A stretch of DNA of 5,752 nucleotides. It comes from Clostridia bacterium (GTDB taxonomy: Bacteria; Bacillota; Clostridia; Oscillospirales; Acutalibacteraceae). Both the position numbers and the translations under genes were made by a program. Where the stretch lies: contig CAAGHT010000048.1 of assembly GCA_900769775.1 (NCBI GenBank), positions 1 to 5,752 on the forward strand, in the 5' to 3' direction. Shown here in pieces: positions 1-5,021 of this stretch; the first letter of the stretch is position 1; each line of letters begins with the position of its first letter. The notes under the pieces were generated by a model, which was not told the DNA's origin, ran no database searches, and saw only the letters and a list, made by a program, of their open reading frames with translations.

Positions 1-929
1 GCTTGCTTTTTTGCTCCTGCGGTAATGTGAATAAAAACCGACTAAACTATAATTATGATATGTCGCTCTATGTAAAGCTCGACAGTTATGAGGTAGAGGT
101 TGATTCTGCTTCTGACAGCTACAAGGAGTATTACGGCGAAAAAATGGCTGAGCTTTTAACGGGCAAGGTTACCGAGGGCGCAGTGCGTGTAGGAGATATT
201 GCCAATATCGACTATGTCGGCACAAAGGACGGCAAGCCCTTCAGCGGTGGAGGAGCCGAGGGCTACGACCTCACAATCGGCTCGGGTGCTTTCATCCCCG
301 GCTTTGAGGACGGTCTTATAGGCAAGGAAATCGGCACTACGGTTGACTTGAACCTCACCTTCCCTGAAGATTATAAGAATTCTCCCGATCTTGCAGGAGC
401 CGAGGTTGTATTTACCGTTACAATCAACTACTGCCAGAGAGAATATGATGAGCTCACTGATGAAAACGCAAAGCTTTTGGGCTATGAATCGGCGGCAGAA
501 ATTGAAAAGGAAGCCGCTGACTACGCTAAGAAGCTTGCCGCTTGGAGCAAGGTGTACGCAAGTGCAAAGCTTGATAAATACCCCGAAAAGGAAAACAATG
601 TTTTTGTTGATATTCTTGTTTATCGCTATGATGTTGAACTACAGACAAAGGATGGCTATACCCTTCAGCAGTATCTTGCCATGATGGGCTCCTCTATGGA
701 AAAATTCAGAGAATCGGCACTGCAGAGCACCGATGTTGCCCAGATGAAGAAAAACTATGCTCTTTGCTATTATATTATTGATGCCGAGGGCGAGGCGGTA
801 ACCCCGCAAATGGTTGATGAAAAAATAGCAACCGGTATAAACGAGGGCGTTTCACGAAACTTTGTTGAGATGATGGTAGTGATGGAAATGGCACAAAACA
901 TTGTCGGCGAAAAGGCAACCATAAAATAA
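1..929 (+). CDS. Trigger-factor-like FKBP peptidyl-prolyl isomerase lipoprotein, copy 1 (5' partial)
   Basis: Predicted extracytoplasmic foldase that isomerises Xaa-Pro bonds in exported proteins. The reading frame is open from the left edge and already starts inside a signal peptide: the first residues read LLFCSCGN, a plausible lipobox with Cys6 as the lipidated residue. The real start is therefore upstream, and the TTG at base 3 is not it. Numbering from that TTG, the FKBP domain spans about residues 58-142. It has the GDIANIDYVG strand, a GGGAEGYDL segment and the FIPGFEDGLIG core typical of trigger-factor PPIase domains. Residues 148-300 are helical and match the layout of the trigger-factor C-terminal arm, starting with DELTDENAK. 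The N-terminal ribosome-binding domain of true trigger factor is absent. A close paralogue follows after 12 bases in the same orientation. Family and location are well supported; clients are unknown. Confidence 0.9.
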   Translation, partial: LLFCSCGNVNKNRLNYNYDMSLYVKLDSYEVEVDSASDSYKEYYGEKMAELLTGKVTEGAVRVGDIANIDYVGTKDGKPFSGGGAEGYDLTIGSGAFIPGFEDGLIGKEIGTTVDLNLTFPEDYKNSPDLAGAEVVFTVTINYCQREYDELTDENAKLLGYESAAEIEKEAADYAKKLAAWSKVYASAKLDKYPEKENNVFVDILVYRYDVELQTKDGYTLQQYLAMMGSSMEKFRESALQSTDVAQMKKNYALCYYIIDAEGEAVTPQMVDEKIATGINEGVSRNFVEMMVVMEMAQNIVGEKATIK

Positions 930-930
930 C

Positions 931-934
931 GGAG
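931..934 (+). promoter_or_regulatory. Ribosome binding site of the second FKBP lipoprotein gene
   Basis: GGAG sits seven bases before the ATG at 942 and two bases after the upstream stop codon. This tight spacing supports co-transcription of the two paralogues and fixes the start, which gives a complete lipoprotein signal peptide. Confidence 0.75.
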
Positions 935-941
935 AAAAATT

Positions 942-1964
942 ATGAAGAAAATTATTGCTATACTTCTGACAGCGGTAATGCTCACTGCATTATTTGCAGG
1001 CTGTAACAAAAAGAAAGAAAAAACCGATGACAATGCAAGACTTATGTTTAATTACGATATGTCTCAGTATGTCACTCTTTCGGGCATAGAAACCGAAATT
1101 GATACAAAGAGCGAGGAATATCTCGAATATTTCCACGCAAAGCTTCGCCTTATGATGGTGGCAGAGCGCACCGAGGGTAAGGTTCAGGATGGAGATATAG
1201 TAAATATTGACTATGTCGGCAAAAAGGACGGCGTTGCCTTTGATGGCGGTACTGCAACAGGATATGACCTGACAATCGGCTCAAACAGCTTTATCCCCGG
1301 CTTTGAAGAGGGACTTATCGGCAAGGATATCGGCACAACCGTTGAACTTAACCTTAAATTCCCTGATGATTATAAAAACTCTCCCGAGCTTGCGGGCGCG
1401 GCAGTTGTTTTCACTGTCAGAATAAACTCTGCAAAAACCACCTATGACCATGTTAACAACGAAACCGCAAAGGCATGCGGATATAAGGACTATTACGAGG
1501 TAATGGACCTTGCCAAAGAATATGCCGTTGAAAACTATGCTTGGGATGTTGTATATAAGCGCGCAAAGATTGAGGAGCTTCCCAAAAGAGAAGCCAGAAT
1601 TATATATAAGGCTGAATTCGGTATTTACGAGGCAATGGCAAAACTGAACAATATGACGGTAGAGCAGCTTCTTGGCTATTACGGCTATACAATGCAGCAG
1701 CTTGAAAATGAGCTCAATAACGAGACTGTTCCTGAAAAGCAGAAGATTTATGCCCTCAGCTACTATATTCTTGACCAAAATGGCGTAAAGGTTACCGATA
1801 AGGATACCGAAAAGGTTAAGACAGAGCTTGAAAAGGAAATGGGAATGTCGACTAAGGATGCAAACATTTCCGATAGCTATATCGAAGCCGAAGCAGCAAG
1901 ACAGCTTGCCGTAACACTCGTTTTTGAGAATGCAAAGGTAATCAATGCTGAAGAAAGTAAGTAA
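942..1964 (+). CDS. Trigger-factor-like FKBP peptidyl-prolyl isomerase lipoprotein, copy 2
   Basis: Complete 340-residue paralogue of the preceding gene, predicted to be a membrane-anchored foldase on the outer face of the cytoplasmic membrane. It starts with a short basic stretch (MKKI), a hydrophobic core and the lipobox LFAGC, with Cys21 as the predicted lipidation site, followed by a Lys-rich linker. A segment NYDMSQYVTL (residues 37-46) recurs in copy 1 as NYDMSLYVKL. The FKBP domain covers about residues 78-162, with NIDYVG, GYDLTIGS and FIPGFEEGLIG. Residues 168-335 form a Lys/Glu-rich helical arm resembling the trigger-factor C-terminal chaperone domain. The ribosome-docking domain of trigger factor is missing, so this is not tig itself. 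The 3' end overlaps the next gene by 20 bases. By analogy it could serve a PrsA-like role, but no PrsA (parvulin) domain is present. Substrates cannot be deduced. Confidence 0.93.
   Translation: MKKIIAILLTAVMLTALFAGCNKKKEKTDDNARLMFNYDMSQYVTLSGIETEIDTKSEEYLEYFHAKLRLMMVAERTEGKVQDGDIVNIDYVGKKDGVAFDGGTATGYDLTIGSNSFIPGFEEGLIGKDIGTTVELNLKFPDDYKNSPELAGAAVVFTVRINSAKTTYDHVNNETAKACGYKDYYEVMDLAKEYAVENYAWDVVYKRAKIEELPKREARIIYKAEFGIYEAMAKLNNMTVEQLLGYYGYTMQQLENELNNETVPEKQKIYALSYYILDQNGVKVTDKDTEKVKTELEKEMGMSTKDANISDSYIEAEAARQLAVTLVFENAKVINAEESK
1934..1938 (+). promoter_or_regulatory. Ribosome binding site of the PPTase gene, inside the upstream gene
   Basis: AAAGG lies six bases before the ATG at 1945, within the coding sequence of the second FKBP lipoprotein. 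The two genes overlap by 20 bases in different frames, so translation of the transferase is probably coupled to that of the foldase. The site is weaker than those of the other genes in the window. Confidence 0.55.
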
Positions 1965-2475
1965 GATAGAAAGCCTTGATAAAGAGGCGTTAAAGGAGTT
2001 TTTTGGTCGGTTATCCTCTGCACAACAAGAAAGGATATCTGATAAAAAGAAATCGGATGAAGCCCTTGCGGCGCGATTTGTTTTGAGAGAGCTGGTACTT
2101 GAATACACAGGCGAAGATATGACCGAAAAAATCTCAAACGATGATAAAGGCAGACCCTTTATTGAGGGCAGACCTGATATTTTCATAAGTCTTTCTCACT
2201 CAAAAGGAGCCGTTGCAGCGGCGGTAGGAGAGCGAGCAGTTGGAATAGATATTGAATATATCCGACCTGTATCGGAAAAAATCAAAGCTCGTGTTTGCAA
2301 AAACGCCCTCGAAAACGATAACGAATTTTTCAGGGTCTGGACAATAAAGGAATCCTATCTTAAGGCGAGCGGCATAACCTTTTCGGATATGCTCTCGCTC
2401 AGTATCGAAGAGTTAGATATTAAAACCGAAAATGAAATTGTTGACGGCTATATGCTGTCGGCAGTTGAGCTGTGA
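1945..2475 (+). CDS. Sfp-type 4'-phosphopantetheinyl transferase
   Basis: Cytoplasmic enzyme that moves the 4'-phosphopantetheine arm of coenzyme A onto a serine of an acyl, peptidyl or aryl carrier protein, giving the holo form. The family signature is complete: KGRPF (residues 68-72), ISLSHS with His85, GIDIE with Asp102 and Glu104 as Mg2+ ligands, and WTIKESYLK with Trp132, Lys135, Glu136 and Lys140. The N-terminal half keeps the helix ending in AARFVLREL that is typical of Sfp proteins. At 176 residues it is clearly shorter than Bacillus Sfp (about 224). The region between the GIDIE and WTIKE motifs is compressed and the C-terminus ends soon after them. A terminator follows directly, so the short form looks genuine rather than frameshifted. 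Its carrier-protein substrate is not in this window. I give no symbol because sfp, acpT and hetI are not distinguishable here. Confidence 0.92.
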   Translation: MLKKVSKIESLDKEALKEFFGRLSSAQQERISDKKKSDEALAARFVLRELVLEYTGEDMTEKISNDDKGRPFIEGRPDIFISLSHSKGAVAAAVGERAVGIDIEYIRPVSEKIKARVCKNALENDNEFFRVWTIKESYLKASGITFSDMLSLSIEELDIKTENEIVDGYMLSAVEL

Positions 2476-2480
2476 AATTG

Positions 2481-2506
2481 AACCGAGGAATTATCCTCGG
2501 TTTTTT
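2481..2506 (+). terminator. Rho-independent terminator after the PPTase gene
   Basis: The arms CCGAGGA (2483-2489) and TCCTCGG (2494-2500) pair around a four-base loop, with two further A-T pairs at the base, followed by a run of six T (2501-2506). It begins five bases after the PPTase stop codon, so it closes the foldase-PPTase unit and separates it from sigG. Confidence 0.93.
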
Positions 2507-2540
2507 CATTAGCACAAATAGACTAAAAATTCAAGCGAAA

Positions 2541-2579
2541 GCTGTCGAAGCAAAAAATATTTTTTAGGTGTATGACAGC
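2541..2579. repeat. Inverted repeat enclosing an AT palindrome upstream of sigG
   Basis: GCTGTC (2541-2546) and GACAGC (2574-2579) are perfect inverted copies 27 bases apart. Between them lies a 14-base palindrome, AAAAAATATTTTTT (2552-2565). The right arm overlaps the proposed -35 element of sigG. It could be an operator, a hairpin in a longer transcript or an intrinsically bent A-tract; chance is also possible given the short arms. Confidence 0.35.
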
Positions 2580-2597
2580 CCTTTGCGGTAAATACTT
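2570..2597 (+). promoter_or_regulatory. Weak candidate sporulation (SigF/SigG-type) promoter for sigG
   Basis: GTATG (2570-2574) fits the -35 of forespore sigma factors. After 16 bases, AATACTT (2591-2597) matches part of the SigG-type -10 consensus CATnMTA. The spacing is slightly short and the -10 imperfect. The position, about 30 bases before the sigG start and downstream of a terminator, is right. In Bacillus subtilis sigG is transcribed by SigF and then by SigG itself; a similar scheme here is inference. Confidence 0.25.
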
Positions 2598-2628
2598 TTA
2601 TTAGAAAATTTATCGTTGAGGTGTCGTT

Positions 2629-3396
2629 ATGTATATAAACAGGGTGGAAATCTGCGGAGTTGATACCGCAAAGCTTCCCGTTCTTCGTGAAAAAGAAAAA
2701 ACCGAGCTTTTAAAAAAGGTAAAAAGCGGTGACATCTCGGCTCGTGACGAGCTTATAAATGGAAATCTGAGGCTGGTGCTGAGCGTGGTTCAGAGGTTTG
2801 CTTCGCGTGGAGAGAATCTTGATGACCTTTTTCAGATTGGCTGCATCGGGCTTATCAAATCAATCGATAATTTCGATATAAATCAAAATGTCAAGTTTTC
2901 AACCTATGCCGTTCCAATGATAATCGGGGAGATCAGGCGGTATCTTCGCGATAACGATTCTATCCGCGTCAGCCGTTCAATAAAGGACACCGCCTATAAG
3001 GCTATGCAGGCAAAGGAGGCTCTGATAAACGAGCTTCATCGCGAGCCCGATGTTACCGAGATTGCAAAGCGGCTCGGTATTCCGAAAGAGGATGTCGTAA
3101 TCGCCCTTGAAAGCATAGTCGACCCAATTTCCCTTTATGAGCCGGTATTTTCCGACGGCGGAGATACCATCTATGTGCTCGACCAGGTGGGCGATAAAAA
3201 CGATGACAGAAATTGGCTTGATGAAATAGCCTTTAAGGAGGCTATCGCAGCCCTCAGTGACCGCGAAAAGAGAATACTCTCCCTTCGCTTTATGCAGGGT
3301 AAAACCCAAATGGAGGTGTCGAGCGAAATCGGTATTTCACAGGCGCAGGTGTCACGCCTTGAAAAGGGCGCAATTTTAAAAATTAAGGGGAGTTAA
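2629..3396 (+). CDS. sigG: RNA polymerase sporulation sigma factor SigG
   Basis: Late forespore sigma factor that directs RNA polymerase to promoters of spore-coat, germination and DNA-protection genes after engulfment. The 255-residue protein matches Bacillus SigG (260) over its whole length. It opens with the SigG hallmark VEICGVDTAKLPVL (residues 6-19). Sigma region 2 includes NGNLRLVLSVVQRF, DDLFQIGCIGL and KFSTYAVPMIIGEIRRYLRDN (about 44-109). Region 3 covers about 115-165 and contains EPDVTEIAKRLGI. Region 4 spans about 200-250, with the helix-turn-helix QMEVSSEIGISQAQVSRLEK. Asn44 lies at the position that, as I recall, is Asn in SigG and Glu in SigF and governs recognition by the anti-sigma factor Gin/CsfB. 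The start is set by GAGGTG at 2618-2623. It heads a + strand group with ylmC/ymxH (37 bases later) and spoIVB. The usual partners spoIIGA and sigE are not immediately upstream. Confidence 0.97.
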   Translation: MYINRVEICGVDTAKLPVLREKEKTELLKKVKSGDISARDELINGNLRLVLSVVQRFASRGENLDDLFQIGCIGLIKSIDNFDINQNVKFSTYAVPMIIGEIRRYLRDNDSIRVSRSIKDTAYKAMQAKEALINELHREPDVTEIAKRLGIPKEDVVIALESIVDPISLYEPVFSDGGDTIYVLDQVGDKNDDRNWLDEIAFKEAIAALSDREKRILSLRFMQGKTQMEVSSEIGISQAQVSRLEKGAILKIKGS

Positions 3397-3421
3397 AGGG
3401 AGCTTTATCATATAATACTAT

Positions 3422-3427
3422 GAGGTG
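3422..3427 (+). promoter_or_regulatory. Ribosome binding site deciding the ylmC/ymxH start
   Basis: GAGGTG lies six bases before the ATG at 3434. An in-frame GTG at 3425 falls inside this site and so cannot be the start. Confidence 0.8.
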
Positions 3428-3433
3428 TTTTAT

Positions 3434-3670
3434 ATGATAGTCAGAATTGCAGAGCTTCGCGACAGACAGGTTATTTGCGTCAAAAACGGCGCATTACTCG
3501 GAATGGTGGGGGATATTGAGCTCGATACCGAATCGGGCAAGCTATCCTCCATTGTGATTTTCGGCAGACCCAAGGGCTTCGGACTTTTTGGTCGGGATGA
3601 TGACATAGTCATTCCCTGGGAGGACATTGAGATTATCGGAAACGAAACGATTCTTGTCAAAACCTGTTAA
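3434..3670 (+). CDS. YlmC/YmxH family sporulation protein (PRC-barrel)
   Basis: Small 78-residue protein made of one PRC-barrel-like beta domain, the type called YlmC/YmxH in spore formers. Its biochemical role is not established. Recognisable parts are the opening MIVRIAELRDRQVI, the strand-turn-strand GMVGDIELDTESGKLSSIVI (residues 23-42), the glycine-rich turn GRPKGFGLFGRDDD (44-57) and IVIPWEDIEIIGNETILV (58-75). The last part is the conserved end of these proteins, in which an invariant-looking P-W precedes the final strands. It is soluble, with no signal or membrane segment. It lies 37 bases after sigG and 70 bases before spoIVB, all in one direction, so it is probably expressed with the forespore genes. 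I leave the symbol empty because ylmC and ymxH cannot be separated from sequence alone. Confidence 0.88.
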   Translation: MIVRIAELRDRQVICVKNGALLGMVGDIELDTESGKLSSIVIFGRPKGFGLFGRDDDIVIPWEDIEIIGNETILVKTC

Positions 3671-3677
3671 CATATTA

Positions 3678-3689
3678 AAAAAATTTTTT
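3678..3689. repeat. AT-only palindrome in the ylmC-spoIVB spacer
   Basis: AAAAAATTTTTT is a perfect 12-base palindrome beginning 8 bases after the ylmC stop codon. With no GC pairs it would be a poor transcription terminator. It may bend DNA or act as an upstream promoter element for spoIVB, or it may simply reflect AT-rich spacer sequence. I found no convincing -35/-10 pair in this 70-base spacer. Confidence 0.3.
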
Positions 3690-3725
3690 CCATATATAGA
3701 GTATTCATTTTTGCAGATATTAGAT

Positions 3726-3735
3726 AAGGGAGGTG
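3726..3735 (+). promoter_or_regulatory. Strong ribosome binding site deciding the spoIVB start
   Basis: AAGGGAGGTG is nearly a full complement of the 16S rRNA 3' end, and its GGAGG core ends seven bases before the ATG at 3741. It rules out the longer in-frame start at 3627, which lies inside the upstream gene and would place unrelated residues before the membrane anchor. Confidence 0.9.
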
Positions 3736-3740
3736 CAAAA

Positions 3741-4988
3741 ATGAATTATTTAAAAATAGCGGTAAGAACGCTGTTTTGTATTTTGTCTGCCCTTTGTCTT
3801 GTTATTTTCGGAGCACTTTTTTACCTTGAGGGAAAAATTTCCGATTCATATAAAATAAGCGAGGGTGAGGCTTTAAAAATAGAATCAGCGGTGCCGATTT
3901 CCATTTCTTATACAGGCGCCGCAAAGGGAGAAAAGGGGGAGAGCGGAGGCTCCTTTGATGCTAAGGTAAAGGTTTTCGGCTTTGTCCCTGCAAGAAACAT
4001 TACGGTCAGTGTTGTCGACAATTATTATGTCGCCGTCCTCGGCACACCCTTTGGAATAAAAATTTATACCGAGGGAGTGCTTGTTGTTGGGTTTAGTGAG
4101 GTGGCAACCGCCTCGGGCAGAGAGACCCCCGCAAAATCGGCAGGTATTAAAGAGGGTGACTATATAGTCTCACTGAACGGTACAAATGTTTATACAAATG
4201 AAGAGGTGCTTTCCCTTATCCAAAACTCAAACGGCGAGGATATTGTTGCAAAAATAGTCAGAAACGGCACCAGAATGACAATTCGCTTTAAAGCGGTGCG
4301 CTCAACTGACGGTATTTTCAGAGCCGGTATGTGGGTTAAGGACTCATCGGCAGGAATCGGTACCTTAACCTTTTACAGCCCCTCGACCAATACCGTCTGC
4401 GGTCTCGGCCACGGAATAGCTGACAGCGATACGGGTACACTGCTCACTCTCAGCCACGGCGAATTTGTAACGGCAAAGATTGTCTCGGTCGAAAAGGGGA
4501 GCCAAGGTGAGGCGGGCGAGCTAAAAGGCAGATTTACAAATAAAACCATCTCGAGCTTTTCGGTAAATTGCGAAAACGGAGTTTACGGAATAGCCGACTG
4601 TGATATAGACTCCAGTAACCTTATGAGAGTTGCGATGAAGCAGGAGGTAAGGGACGGCGCCGCACAGATACTCGCAACAGTAGACGGCGAAAAGCCGCAG
4701 TATTATTCCTGCACCATTAAAATAAAGAGTATGGGTGCAACACAAAATCTGCTCATTCATATAACTGATAAACGCCTGCTCGAAAAAACGGGCGGCATAG
4801 TACAGGGTATGAGCGGTAGCCCGATAATCCAAAACGGAAAGCTTGTAGGCGCCGTAACCCATGTACTAATAGACGACCCTAAAAGCGGCTACGGCATTTT
4901 CGCCGAAACAATGCTCGAATCAGCTCAGTCGGTTGCGGAGAACGTAGGGAACGACCTGCGTGTCGTTCCGCAAAAAGACGCATCATAA
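3741..4988 (+). CDS. spoIVB: SpoIVB serine peptidase, SigK-checkpoint signal
   Basis: Sporulation protease of family S55. In Bacillus it is made in the forespore, crosses the inner forespore membrane, cleaves itself and then acts on SpoIVFA, releasing the SpoIVFB protease that activates pro-SigK in the mother cell. The 415-residue protein (Bacillus 426) has one N-terminal membrane segment (about residues 8-28). A PDZ domain follows at about 115-190, with PAKSAGIKEGDYIVSLNG and an LIQN helix. The peptidase domain follows. The catalytic triad is readable: His224 in GLGHGIAD, Asp343 in HITDKRL and Ser358 in QGMSGSPII. Spacing agrees with the Bacillus residues His236, Asp363 and Ser378. GAVTHVLIDDPKSGYGIF (370-387) is the conserved C-terminal stretch. 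It is the last gene of the sigG group and ends at a terminator. It is not followed by spo0A, unlike in Bacillus. All key residues are present, so it is probably active. Confidence 0.96.
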   Translation: MNYLKIAVRTLFCILSALCLVIFGALFYLEGKISDSYKISEGEALKIESAVPISISYTGAAKGEKGESGGSFDAKVKVFGFVPARNITVSVVDNYYVAVLGTPFGIKIYTEGVLVVGFSEVATASGRETPAKSAGIKEGDYIVSLNGTNVYTNEEVLSLIQNSNGEDIVAKIVRNGTRMTIRFKAVRSTDGIFRAGMWVKDSSAGIGTLTFYSPSTNTVCGLGHGIADSDTGTLLTLSHGEFVTAKIVSVEKGSQGEAGELKGRFTNKTISSFSVNCENGVYGIADCDIDSSNLMRVAMKQEVRDGAAQILATVDGEKPQYYSCTIKIKSMGATQNLLIHITDKRLLEKTGGIVQGMSGSPIIQNGKLVGAVTHVLIDDPKSGYGIFAETMLESAQSVAENVGNDLRVVPQKDAS

Positions 4989-5021
4989 AAAAACTCCCGA
5001 GCCTAGCTCGGGAGTTTTTTT
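4987..5021. terminator. Bidirectional terminator between spoIVB and the acetylesterase gene
   Basis: A nine-pair stem, CTCCCGAGC (4994-5002) with GCTCGGGAG (5006-5014), closes on a three-base loop. It is flanked by seven A on the left (4987-4993) and seven T on the right (5015-5021), so it ends in a U run on either strand. The A run overlaps the spoIVB stop codon, and the T run overlaps the stop codon of the minus-strand gene. It would serve both convergent genes. Confidence 0.95.

Noticed and set aside
3..5. TTG at base 3 as the start codon of the first foldase
   Set aside because: It would remove most of the lipoprotein signal peptide; the frame is open to the window edge and the paralogue shows about 15 more residues before this point.
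391..684. Alternative + strand frame inside the first foldase gene
   Set aside because: It sits wholly within the trigger-factor-like reading frame and has no recognisable motif; it is a shadow of the real gene.
1281..2186. Long open frame of 301 codons on the - strand, antisense to the second foldase and the PPTase
   Set aside because: It lies across two well-supported + strand genes, has Cys/Ile/Leu-rich composition typical of reverse reading of codon-biased genes, shows no recognisable domain and crosses a gene boundary.
2977..3309. Antisense frame inside sigG
   Set aside because: SigG is conserved over this whole stretch, and the reverse frame has no family signature or ribosome binding site that I can see.
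3411..3420. TATAAT (3411-3416) overlapping a SigG-like AATACTA (3414-3420) just before ylmC/ymxH, resembling a promoter -10
   Set aside because: Transcription from it would begin in or after the ribosome binding site at 3422-3427, and no -35 element is found at the right distance.
3677..3689. A/T run after ylmC/ymxH as a transcription terminator
   Set aside because: The potential hairpin has only A-T pairs and no GC stem, so it is unlikely to stop RNA polymerase.
3627..3740. 38-residue N-terminal extension of SpoIVB from an in-frame ATG within ylmC/ymxH
   Set aside because: A near-perfect ribosome binding site precedes the ATG at 3741, and starting there puts the membrane anchor at the N-terminus as in known SpoIVB proteins.
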